Source: Gymnogyps californianus (Eukaryota > Chordata > Aves > Accipitriformes > Cathartidae). Taken from it: a stretch of DNA of 64,000 nt. The stretch is from assembly GCF_018139145.2 (NCBI RefSeq), contig NC_059500.1, positions 34,825,437 to 34,889,436 on the forward strand, given 5' to 3'. This document shows, in pieces, positions 39,340 to 49,385 of the stretch (the first letter of the stretch is position 1; each line of letters begins with the position of its first letter). The translations under genes and the position numbers were made by a program. The notes below the pieces were generated by a model, which worked only from the letters and a program-made list of their open reading frames with translations, did no database searches and was not told the origin of the DNA.

Positions 39340-40060
39340 TCCTATCCATTTCCCTTATGGTGCTACTGACTTTATAGATCTTGGAGTTGGCCCTCTTTGG
39401 ATTACTCCTTTTTGCCCTAGTCATCTATTCATCTAACAGTCCACATGTGTGATCCTCTGGTGGCCTTGGTTAGTACCTTTCTACTCATATGTTATTGATT
39501 TTAGATGGGACATACAATATTGACAAGGTGCCTGCCCACAGCCTTCACTATTCAGGTGCACTGTGAACCCAACCATATAATGATGTTTCTGATTCACTCT
39601 AGACTTCTCCTCATGCTGTTTGCTTTTCCTTTCATCACTACTGAACATCGATGTGACATTTGCACAGAATTGCCTACTGTGTAACTAAGTTGTCTTTCCA
39701 GAGTGGTAACAGCTTGGACACAATCTGACATTCTTCAGGTATAATTAGGATTGCCTTCTTCACATGTGCTTTGCATTTATCTACACAGGATTTAATCTGC
39801 CATTTTATTACCTAGCTATTCAAAATCATGAGAACTTTTGCAGGCAGTTTTACCATGCTGAATAATTTTAATTTATATTCACTAAATCTCGCCACCTCGC
39901 AAATCACCTCCTTTGCCAGATCATTTATGACTGCATTGACCAATTCAGGCCCTTGCACAGATCCATTCTCCAGGAAATTTAATCATCTTTCCCTTTGCCT
40001 CCTAGGCTTGACCACCTTGATTAGAAATTTCAAAGCAAAGTTAGGATCACACTGAATTGC
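39340..40060 (-). mobile_element. Ancient CR1/L3-like LINE fragment, antisense
   Basis: Read on the + strand it follows the antisense ORF2 text of old amniote CR1/L3 elements in the right order: CAGAGTGGTAACAGC (about 39699), GGTATAATTAGGATTGC, CTTTGCATTTATCTACAC, AATCTGCCATTTTATTACC, CATGCTGAATAATTTTAA, CCAGATCATTTATGACTGC and GCACAGATCCATTC. The first part (39340-39560) is weaker. A 75-codon + strand open frame at 39828-40055 falls inside it and is not a gene. The element is old, with heavy substitution, and probably predates birds. The assignment is from memory of consensus text. Confidence 0.65.
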
Positions 40061-43000
40061 TTTCATCTAGATGTTAATAATTTGAGTTGTAAAAAGACAT
40101 TTTTGTCCTGCAATATTGAAAACAAATTTCTGTGTGGCACCAAGATTAAAACCTGCTATCTTCAGGAAGAGTTTATGATTTCAGTGTCATATTTGTTCTG
40201 AACTGTTTTCTCTGTATTGAGATCTATTAAAAGTGTTCAGTAACATCATTTAACATGGCTTAGTACAGTTTTGTATATGTGTGATAATATTGTATGACTG
40301 AGTTGATACAATTTTTTTTTCATTGCTGCTGTTAATCTGTTGTTGATTATCAAAAGCAAAATCATTAGTATAATGGAGTACATCCTCTCGCTATGATTTC
40401 ACTGGAGCATATCTAATAAACCAAGGCATCTGAAATTGGAGTGTAATAAAAATGCGGTATTTATGTTAATAGAATATTCCTGTTAAATGAGTGCTGCTAA
40501 TGAATCTGCTGTGAAGCTGAGCTTGTAATAAGTCAAGGGTTGCAGAAGAATTTGCACAATAGGAGGACAGCATTTAGTTTTACAGCAATAGTTTGTCATC
40601 TATTAAAAATCTTGTGGATGAAATACATTATACTACTTTAGATAAAACTTACTGTGAAAATTTGGGTACCATAAGTTAAATGTGTAAAGGTAGTTTCAGT
40701 GTTTAAATGTGTAAATGGTTGTTTCAGTTATACTCAAATACCATTCTTCATTGTGGATAAAGAAAAACTCAAGTGATTCTTTATTAGAGGACTTAGGAGA
40801 GAGTGGAGTGTCAGGGTTTGTGGGGAAGGATGCTGATACCATTTATCAACCAAACAGCATCCCCTTCTTTCTTTTGTTTTCAGTGTTATACATTTTCTTT
40901 ATTTTCCTATAAGGGGATTTTGATGTGAAATTCTAAACATGAAAATCATGGATTCAACTTTTTCCAGAAAAAGTGGAGAATACAAAAGCACAGTCACCTT
41001 GCAGAGCACACAGTAGGCAGCTTTAAATAAAAGGGGCCAGGAAGGCAGTGTGACTTACAAACGAGAGATGGAAATCTCACCTGATCAGTTGATCTTTTTT
41101 CATTATTCAAAATGTAAATTGTAGAAGGGAAAATGATTCTTCCAAAGAGCAAATATCCTCACCCAGCCCTTTCCCTGTCACTTTTCTCTAATTCAGTCCC
41201 TAATCTCTATCTGCCTGTCCTGCCAGTGTCCGTCTCTTGTCCTTAAGGAAGCCATATTTCTGTTTTGCCAACACTGCTGGTTGAACGCTGACCCAGTACC
41301 AGTGGTTTTGTTCCTTTCTCTGTGATAGCAGGGAAATCGCCCAAACCTCACGTCCCTGGTTCATCTCACCTTATGTGACAAGCAAAAAAGCCACCTCCCA
41401 AGACAGAACAAATGTGCTCTGACAGCTTTAGGTAGGAGTTCTGTGAACAAGGAGTATTTCAGTCATTTTGTAACTATGTATGTTTTTTCATGCTCACTCT
41501 CACTTTAATATAACAGACATATCTGTGTTATTAAAGGCAAATTTAAGATAGCTTAAGGTAGTTCTCAGAATTAGGCTGTTGCTCTTCTCTGTGTTATATG
41601 ACTGTAGCCTCAAAAATGCTGACCTGACTAATAGTAGTAGCTATGTTTCCTCAAGCAGAGTCATTTGGGTTCTGAATGGGGTAGGAGGGAGATTCTAGAA
41701 ATTTTGTATTAAAATTCAGTTTTTCTAAACATGACTGTGTATTGCTCATACGTGCTAATGGATTTTAAATAAATGTCATGGTTCTTAGCTTTGTTAGGAG
41801 TTATTTTACATTTATTGCCCTATGCTTAATATTACTTCCAGTAGCAAAACCTCTGTTCTAGAAAGAATGGCAGTAAAATGAGCTAAATGTTTTGAGTCTG
41901 AAACATTGTGTCATCAGACCTCACCTCTCTTGATTTCCTCAGTGAATAGAAGATAAACTTCAATACCCATCTCAAAATCTGATTAGAGCTCAAGCTTACA
42001 ACACCTCCATGAACAACATTTTTTATCTAATTAACACATTTTCCTTATGTATTAATTACAGACCAGTCTGTTTGCAGATGAAAAAGAGCAGCCTCTTCTC
42101 CTTTATCTGCTACTCATGGGAAATAATTCTCTTTCTCTGGAGTTAGTAGGTGTTAGCTTAGCAAAGAGCGGTGGGTCTTAAATGTATTTATGATGTTAAT
42201 ATTTTACTCCTCCATATCACTTCCCATTTAAGAATAAATATTCATCACATTAAATTAATAATGGAGGAAACTGAGTCAGAGAAAGCTTTATGATTTGCTC
42301 ATAGTTTAGCTGGTAGCACAGAAAGGTGTAAAGGCCAGACACTTTAAATCCTAGACCTGTGCTTCAGCCATAAAATGTATTTCTTCACTATTTAGAAGAT
42401 ACTAGAATTACTAATTTGACAGAAGTAGAATGTTTTTTCTTGCCACAGAAATACATTGGAAATTACTCAGGGTGAGTTGTATTAGCGTGATCTATAGCTT
42501 AATTGATGTATTCTGTTATATGTATCCCTGCCAACATACATATTCCAGTGGTTATATTTCAGTCATTGGATTATTTGTCCACATGGAAAAAAAAATAGTT
42601 TTGTTCAAATGAAGTCCATTCAGTTTTTGAATGTTAAGTAGCACTATCCATTTGTGTATGTCTGTAGGAAATACAAGCAGCTTTGTGCTCCATAGACATA
42701 AATCCAAGGTCATCTTAAAAAACATCATCAATGTTGCTAACCTTTCAGTAAGGATCTGTGCTAGTAAGGGTTTCAGTGTAGGTGAAGACTTAGTGTTTCA
42801 TGCATGGCAGCATTCAGCCTGCACCTAGGAACTCAGAAATATTACCTACAGACCTTCGGTTAAGTGTTTCATTTCGTTTTGTGGTTAGATGAAGTAAAGA
42901 TAAACCCAAGATATCTGCCCTTCTGTTTAGTTAGAGGACAATATTTGCTTACTGTGGACAGTACTGAAACTGAGACCAAAACAGTGTAAATAATTCCTAC

Positions 43001-43103
43001 TGAATACTTTAAAGTTCTGTGCCTAAAAATAGCCATGATCTGTAAGAATTGGTAATGATCAACATTACCAGTGTGGGTCCTTTTGTGGGTAGAAGCACTT
43101 CCA

Positions 43104-43144
43104 CTTAATGTCTTTTTTTTTAATATCTCTCTCTCTCTTTCTAG
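43104..43144 (+). promoter_or_regulatory. CHSY3: Splice acceptor of the CHSY3 last coding exon
   Basis: A T-run followed by a CT-dinucleotide run ends in TTTCTAG directly before the exon. A CTTAAT sequence at 43104-43109, about 36 nt upstream, is a plausible branch point. Chondroitin synthase homology starts at the first codon after the AG, and no AG dinucleotide interrupts the tract between the candidate branch point and the acceptor. The acceptor is seen directly; the branch point is inferred. Confidence 0.9.
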
Positions 43145-44710
43145 ATGCAGCAATTGTTCCATGAAAACTATGAACACAACCGTAAGGGTTACATTCAAGA
43201 TCTTCACAACAGCAAGATTCACACAGCCATAACACTTCATCCAAACAAAAGACCAGCCTACCAATACAGGCTGCACAATTACATACTGAGTCGCAAAATT
43301 TCCGAACTGCGCTATCGGACCATCCAGCTCCATAGAGAAAGTGCCCTGATGAGCAAGCTCAGTAACAGTGAAGTAAATAAGGAAGATCAGCAACTGGGAG
43401 TGCTGCCATCTTTCAATCATTTCCAGCCACGTGAAAGGGATGAAGTCATCGAGTGGGAGTTCCTGACAGGAAAATTTCTTTACTCGATGGTGGAGAACCA
43501 GCCACCCCGGCAGAGCCTTAGCAGTGTCCTGCGGGCTGCACTGGATGACACCGTTATGCAAGTCATGGAAATGATAAATGAGAACTCTAGATCTAGAGGA
43601 AGGCTCATTGATTTCAAGGAAATACAGTATGGCTACCGCAGGGTGGACCCTCTGCATGGAGTGGAGTACATCCTGGATTTACTGCTTTTGTACAAAAGGC
43701 ACAAAGGAAGGAAAGTTACGGTTCCGGTGAGACGCCATGCTTACCTTCAGCAATTGTTTAGCAAACCTTTCTTCAAAGAAGCAGAGGAGCTGGATGTAAG
43801 AAGCCTGCTGGAGGATACCAACACTGACACTCAATCTTTCTCTTTTCTTTCAAATTCTTTAAAGATTTTTTCCTCATCATTCCAAGGCACCAAAGACATT
43901 GGAGGACGCAGTGACAAGAAAATACATATTCTTGTCCCTCTCACAGGAAGATTTGACATTTTCTCAAGATTTATGGATAACTTTGAGAAGACTTGTCTGA
44001 TTCCCAGGCAGAATGTAAAGTTGGCAATAATTCTCTTCAGTTCCGAGTCTGGCCAAGACTCCAGCAAACACATAGAGCTGATGAAAGAATACAGCATTAA
44101 GTATCCTAAGGCAGATATGACCCTGATTCCGATGGCAGGAAAGTTTTCTAGAGGTTTAGGTCTTGAAATGGCCTCATCTCGATTTGACAATGGTACTTTG
44201 CTGCTGTTCTGTGATGTTGATCTGGTATTCACACCAGACTTCCTCCAGCGATGCAGAGATAACACTATTCAGGGAGAACAGGTTTACTACCCTATCATCT
44301 TTAGCCAATATGATCCGAAAGTAATATATGGAGGCAGCCCTCCAGCTGACAGTAGTTTTGTTTTCACAAAAAGAACTGGATTTTGGAGGGAGTATGGATT
44401 TGGAATTACCTGTATTTACAAAAGTGATCTACTTACTGCTGGTGGATTTGATACCTCAATTCAAGGCTGGGGACTTGAGGATGTAGACCTCTTTACTAAA
44501 GTGATAACGTCTGGCTTGAAGGCTTTCAGAAGTCAAGAAGTAGGAGTCGTCCATATTTTTCATCCAGTTCAGTGTGACCCCAATTTAGATCCGAAACAAT
44601 ATAAAATGTGCTTAGGGTCCAAAGCAAGTACGTTTGCCTCTACCATGCAGCTTGCTGAACTCTGGCTACAGAAACATTTGAGTGTCAGGTACAATCGAAC
44701 TCTCTCCTGA
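43145..44710 (+). CDS. CHSY3: Chondroitin sulfate synthase 3, terminal coding exon (partial gene)
   Basis: This exon encodes the C-terminal 521 residues of a chondroitin synthase, a Golgi type II membrane enzyme. The family polymerises chondroitin by adding GlcUA and GalNAc in turn; its N-terminal half is a Fringe-like GlcUA transferase domain and its C-terminal half a GalNAc transferase domain. Seen here: the end of the N-terminal half with a conserved QYGYRRVDPLHG stretch (residues 161-172), the C-terminal transferase from about residue 257, a metal-binding DVD at 357-359 in FCDVDLVF, a GWGLEDVD motif at 441-448, His470 and His473, and N-glycosylation sequons at N349 and N517. The exon begins at a splice acceptor, in phase 0, so the first Met is internal and not the initiator. 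Human CHSY3 is about 882 residues, so about 360 residues lie in upstream exons outside the window. The C-terminal end RYNRTLS fits CHSY3 rather than CHSY1, from memory of the family. The frame is intact and all visible motifs are present. Confidence 0.95.
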   Translation: MQQLFHENYEHNRKGYIQDLHNSKIHTAITLHPNKRPAYQYRLHNYILSRKISELRYRTIQLHRESALMSKLSNSEVNKEDQQLGVLPSFNHFQPRERDEVIEWEFLTGKFLYSMVENQPPRQSLSSVLRAALDDTVMQVMEMINENSRSRGRLIDFKEIQYGYRRVDPLHGVEYILDLLLLYKRHKGRKVTVPVRRHAYLQQLFSKPFFKEAEELDVRSLLEDTNTDTQSFSFLSNSLKIFSSSFQGTKDIGGRSDKKIHILVPLTGRFDIFSRFMDNFEKTCLIPRQNVKLAIILFSSESGQDSSKHIELMKEYSIKYPKADMTLIPMAGKFSRGLGLEMASSRFDNGTLLLFCDVDLVFTPDFLQRCRDNTIQGEQVYYPIIFSQYDPKVIYGGSPPADSSFVFTKRTGFWREYGFGITCIYKSDLLTAGGFDTSIQGWGLEDVDLFTKVITSGLKAFRSQEVGVVHIFHPVQCDPNLDPKQYKMCLGSKASTFASTMQLAELWLQKHLSVRYNRTLS

Positions 44711-45893
44711 CATCTCAGCCTATTTGGCCTTTTTAGGGGAGTTTACCTCATTATTGTTATTATTGTTTGATTTTGCTGTCGTAGTTTTAAACTCCCTCCT
44801 TGTTGTCTTCCAAAGACTGTTGACCTCAAATGGGATGAGTCTACTCTTCACTGATATTTCTTATACCTACTGAACTGGTGAGGTGAATTCCTTCATATTT
44901 CCTTTATTTGAAATTCATTCAAGTCACAGCAATCATATGATCCCATGGAGCACATCCATCACAAGAATGGATGCATCACACATGCATCAGAAGAATGTTC
45001 TCTTTGGACTTTGGGATGCAGTATCATCTTTGTTGCATTTCTCAGATTTGATGTGATACAAATATTTACTGGTGAAGGTACCACAAAAGTGCTTTATGCT
45101 TCTTCTGGGGATGGAACTCTATAAGATAAACTTGAGTTTTATAATTTATATGAGGACTTATATGTATAAATGCTACTTTTCTTCATCTTTAGAATTTTTA
45201 AAGTAAATGAGTAACTATGATTGTACCTTTATTTTTTAAAAAAAAAGAAAAGCTGAGGAGCTGCTTGCAAATACAACTGGTACTGGCTACCAAGGTCCTT
45301 AAATGTCTTATTATAATAACAAACTCCTCATTGTTGTTCACTCTAAATGTAAATGAACTTTATTTTCACAAGAAACAGGATTTAATCAAATGCTCATGTA
45401 CACTTTAGAAGATTTGTGAACCAAAATCCTTCATTTGCAGGCAAGAAGAAATGACTTAACATGGTCATTTATGATAAAGTGCAGGCATACAGTATTCTTT
45501 TTTTGAAACACATAGTATAAGTTGCTGTTTCTCTTTTTAGAATGAGTCTCTAATACATAATTTTCTTTTACATTCCTTTCATAAAGCTGCACGTGATACA
45601 GAGTGTTAGAAGTTAAAGCTGTATTTTTATTTTTTTTTCTACATTTTCCATGAATATTGGTACTCAGTAGCAATTTGTTGTTAAAACAATTGTAGAATAA
45701 TTATTTAAGTTTCAAAATTTACTATTGCTGGTCAAAGTTCCTTGCCAATATATTTATATTAGTGGAGGTTGTAAGACTGTGTTAAGATTTATCTCTCTGG
45801 ACAGCCTGAAGTTGTCATATTGTGAATTCACGGAGTAAAGTATTCAAAATGATACCAACATAAGAAATAATAAAATCGATTTCTGTATTTTAG
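44711..45893 (+). other. CHSY3: CHSY3 3' untranslated region (predicted)
   Basis: This AT-rich stretch follows the TGA stop and contains no homology to coding sequence. The first AATAAA after the stop is at 45869, so cleavage is predicted near 45885-45900, giving a 3'UTR of about 1.2 kb. Longer isoforms using later signals cannot be excluded. The end point is inferred, not observed. Confidence 0.65.
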
Positions 45894-45956
45894 AGAAATG
45901 TTTATATAGGGATATATATGTGCATGTGTTTGTGTGTGTGTGAGTGCACGCGTGTG
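45869..45956 (+). terminator. CHSY3: Polyadenylation signal with GU-rich downstream element
   Basis: AATAAA lies at 45869-45874. About 50 nt later a TG-rich tract runs from 45919 to 45956 and includes a (TG)n stretch. A hexamer followed by a GU-rich element is the standard vertebrate arrangement for cleavage and polyadenylation. No other AATAAA was seen between the CHSY3 stop and this one. Confidence 0.7.
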
Positions 45957-45972
45957 TATATATCCCTATATA
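45903..45972. repeat. 16-bp perfect inverted repeat around the GU-rich tract
   Basis: The arm at 45903-45918 (TATATAGGGATATATA) is the exact reverse complement of 45957-45972. The 38-base loop is TG-rich with CACGCGTG near its 3' end. In RNA this would form a hairpin that presents the GU-rich element in its loop. It may have grown from TA/TG microsatellite expansion, but the central GGG/CCC makes the match more specific than simple TA pairing. Confidence 0.8.
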
Positions 45973-47737
45973 TATACAGATACATAGAGAGAGTAATTTT
46001 AAAATATGTTCCTCTTTTTCGTTCAGGCAGCGATTTGTTACAATTGTTGTTATTTTTGCCACATGCTTGGAACATTTCATGTTATACTGTGGTAAAAGCT
46101 CAAAGGCATCCAAGAAACCATCATTCAGCCAAACTTAAGTTAATACAGTGGGTACATCTAATAACCTCAGTACCCTTGAGTTCAAACTACATTTCAAATA
46201 GACCTGGGCAAGAAAAAGTAAGCAATTATTGAATTTAAGTTTGTAAGTAAGTTTTTCAGCTCTAACTGACTCCTTCTGTGTTTCCTTTCAAAAAACAGCT
46301 AAGAGATTGGAATTCACTGACACATCTATTTGTATGAAGACATCCTGATAAATTTCCTAAGAGAAGAGGAGGGTGTGTAGGTCAGTTAATGTCTCTTCTC
46401 TGCAGTACTCTGTTCTGTTTTTACCATGGAAGGAAAAAGGCATCCCTGAAAAGGAGTGAGTAAACTCAGAATTAAAGGGCTGGCCATAGCTTTTTGTATG
46501 CTTTAAAAAAGGCCATCCCCATTGCCTTGGAGAAGGTAGTAATTGTGGTAGGTGAGAACAGAAAGAAGGTAATTCATGCTTGTCTGCCCTCCCCAAGGAG
46601 AGCTCATGGCTTGTTATTCTCCTGGAGGCTCTTACCTTCCTAGCCCAGTATTGTTAGCTCAAATATCTGGAGAAAGTAAAATTCAGTATTACTCATGAAA
46701 TAATTCTTGGAAACCGCTCTTTAAATTGAGTGCAAAGGTCACGCTTTGTTCAGTAAGAGCCAAGAACAGGGAACATAAAATTTATTTGATCAATCTTGAC
46801 TAACTGATGCAACTCAGATTGTAAATATCATAAACTGAATGCCTGTTGATAAATGTTTGTGATGATTTCATGAACCTGAAAAAAAAAAATTATTTACGAA
46901 GACATCTAAGAAAATCATTGTCTGCTGGGATGTATTCCAGTGCTTATTTCTCTTACTTAACTTAATGGCCAGAAGGTATTTGCTCAGCTCAAAGTAAAAT
47001 AGTAGATTAGAACAAGAAATGAAACCAATCATTCAGTGGGGATAAAGATGTATACAGAGGGCTTGCAGGATCAGGTCCTACACGATATAAGCAAAATGCT
47101 AGTATTTACCAGTACAAATATTTATTTAGTGTCTGACTGATTCATTTGTTTATATGATGAATTACTTTGTTAAAAACCTGATTATAAATGTTTATTATGA
47201 AATATTGCATTGTCTTTTGAAATAACTATCCTGAGATAACTTGAGAACTTGTGTTAGTTTGTTTAAGGAATAATATGCCTTCTAAGGAGATGATATTAAA
47301 AGAAAAAAAAAGCACAAAAGTGTTAGAGTAATGTTATGGATGTATAGATTAAGATGGGAATGTCTGTGCTAATCAACTGTTTGCTTTTGTCTAGCCTGAA
47401 TCATAATCTTGACTGTAAAATGAAATTTCTGTGTGTATGACGTCCCTTTGTAAATGCGTAACTAATGAATTCACAATAGAGCATAATGACCAATTTTTCC
47501 TAAAACCTCCTTACCCTGGGAATAGGTTCCCTGGTTTCATTGCTGGGAAGTGAGTTGTGAACTGCTCACACTTTGGCTTTTCAGACACTATCTTTCTTAA
47601 AAAAAAATCTCAGCAATCCCCACACAGAAACCTCAGAAATCCCCACGCCACCCACACCCATCCTGACATGTTTTCCCATTCACAGTACTTAGTATAACAG
47701 ATCATTTGCATCTTCTGGATGAAGGAAAAATACCAGG

Positions 47738-48400
47738 TTGGGCTTCCTAAGACTTGCTGAGTATACTCTACATCAGCATACTGGTTCTCAAGCCGGACAA
47801 AGGCAGAGGGCCAGGGGGAGGCACGAGGCTCAGCCGTGGGAGTCGGTACCTTCTGCCAGAGTCACCTCCTTGCTGCCACCAGTGCTGCCAGATGCCTCCC
47901 CTTGGAGCTGCGAACAGGCAGCGCAAGCCAGCCCAGGAGAAGAGCTGCGCTTGCCGCCACCAGCTGCTTTTGGGAAGCAAAAGGGCCATTTTAATCAGGG
48001 CTTGGGAGGAGTTAAAGGAGGGTGCCGAACTGAGGTTTCATTGGATTGGGGCGGCAGGGTATCTTGTGCAGATCCTGCGTCTCCCTGTCCCCGGGTGGAA
48101 AGGAAGTCTGGTCCTGCACCTCTTCTCTGTTTCCTCTCAAGGGGCATTGTGAAGGAAGGGGCAAAACCAGCAGTCCTTCCACTCAGTGGGGCTAGTGGGC
48201 CTGGACCACACACTTGGAGTCCTACCACATCATCGGACATGTGGGGAAAAAGGTGCCAAACGGTGTTCCCAAAAAGCAGTACAGAGAGAGGCACCTTCTG
48301 CACTCACCAAAGACCAGAAGGACGTGCACAAAAGTGCCTTTTGAAGCCTTTGTACCAGTGTGTGCTTAACAGTGCCTCAAGACTCTTGCAAAAATTATAA
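47738..48400 (+). other. GC-richer block with a 220-codon open frame, no recognised product
   Basis: This block is clearly GC-richer than the AT-rich DNA around it. A + strand frame of 220 codons is open, another + frame (47754-48152) and two - frames are open too, and the translation is low in recognisable motifs and rich in Pro, Ser, Gly and Arg. Several open frames at once in GC-rich DNA point to lack of stop codons by composition rather than coding. No promoter, splice pattern or family match was seen. It could be part of a noncoding RNA or an old element. Confidence 0.4.
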
Positions 48401-49164
48401 TGCTGGTAAAATGGCTCATAGGAGAGTACTGTGGATCCTGAGGAGCCATGGAGACTTCCAAGGAACATGAGTTAACAACCACTTTCTTTAAATAGAGCAA
48501 ATAAGCAATTTAAACTTCTTTTGGTTTCTTAAGAAGTAATTCTAGTGACTACTTCAGACATAGTTTGCCACACAGAAGATTTTACTCCAAAGAACAATGC
48601 TAGCTTTAAGATATAAACGAAACACATGTGCAATCTACATCTGATTTTCCTGCAACTTGAAATCGCTTAAAATTTTTGGAAAAAAATATGGGCTAAGAAT
48701 TGGTGAGCTGCTGACTGGAGGAAAGTTTTGTGTTTCTGCTCTATTTTTAAAAGAGAATCAGAGGAGAAGAAAACAAAAAATGCCTATAGGAGATACGCAC
48801 AAAAATCAGCCGTGATGTGTGAGGGCAGCAGTGATGATTATGGTCCTAAACTGCAGTACAATGAGATACTTCACAAAAGTCTGACTATTTGCAATAACTG
48901 AATATCACTGAAGGTTATACTCTGTCGTAAGTCTATAAGTAACATATAAAGTTAAATCAGTCCATTTTTAATTCTTTCATTTCTTAGAATAATGTTCTTT
49001 ACATTTTCTTCTGTCAGCGTTTATTCGCTTGATTAATGAGCTGGATTTTTATGACTCGCTCTCTCCTTCCTATTTTTCTTTTCCTTGGGTCTTCCCATTT
49101 GCAGTATATATTACTAGAGTATTTGAAACTTTTTGAGGTAGCATGATATTTCTGTTATGGTTTT

Positions 49165-49385
49165 ATGATGTCACTGCCATATAAAACTGCTGAACTAGAG
49201 TATTTTGCTGAATGAGTTTCCAGTCCTGCTTCAAATTGTTTCCATTTGCCTGTGACTGTAAGTTAAAAGTGTTCTGAATATTATTACTTTATCCCCTCCT
49301 CTGGTCTCCTTCATACTGGAATCCCACCAAGGCAAGGAAATGTAAAAACTTTCCAATCCTTAAGTCTAGGAAAATGAACAGAATC
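49165..49385. repeat. Unidentified diverged repeat, copy A
   Basis: This segment aligns by eye with 52885-53100. Paired blocks include TGATGTCACTGCC / TGAAGTCACTGTT, GCTGAATGAGTTTCCAG / GTTGAATTAGTTCCCAG, TTTCCATTTGCCTGTGACT / TTTCCATTTGCCTGTCACT and AAAGTGTTCTGAAT / AAAGTGTCCTGAAT. I do not recognise the family. It may be an old local duplication or two copies of a dispersed element. Confidence 0.7.

Larger units (their letters stand above)
1..43144 (+). other. CHSY3: 3' part of the last CHSY3 intron
   Basis: All sequence upstream of the acceptor is read as intron, because no earlier CHSY3 exon is visible and no other gene was recognised on either strand. Open frames here are short, lack protein-family motifs and often overlap in opposite directions, as expected by chance. 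Apart from the repeats listed separately, the stretches 1-2934, 3301-22130, 22565-29577, 30300-36920, 37540-39339 and 40061-43103 look like unique AT-rich sequence with A- or T-runs. An unrecognised noncoding RNA or enhancer could be present. The family is known for very long introns, so more than 43 kb is unsurprising. Confidence 0.75.

Noticed and set aside
42869..43657. 262-codon open frame on the - strand opposite the start of the CHSY3 exon
   Set aside because: It is antisense to conserved coding sequence and runs across the splice acceptor into the intron. The translation has no family motifs, so it is a shadow of the exon.
43831..44265. 144-codon - strand frame inside the CHSY3 exon
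   Set aside because: Antisense shadow of the GalNAc transferase domain.
44682..44873. 63-codon + strand frame overlapping the CHSY3 stop
   Set aside because: Different frame across the stop and UTR, with a low-complexity Leu-rich translation.
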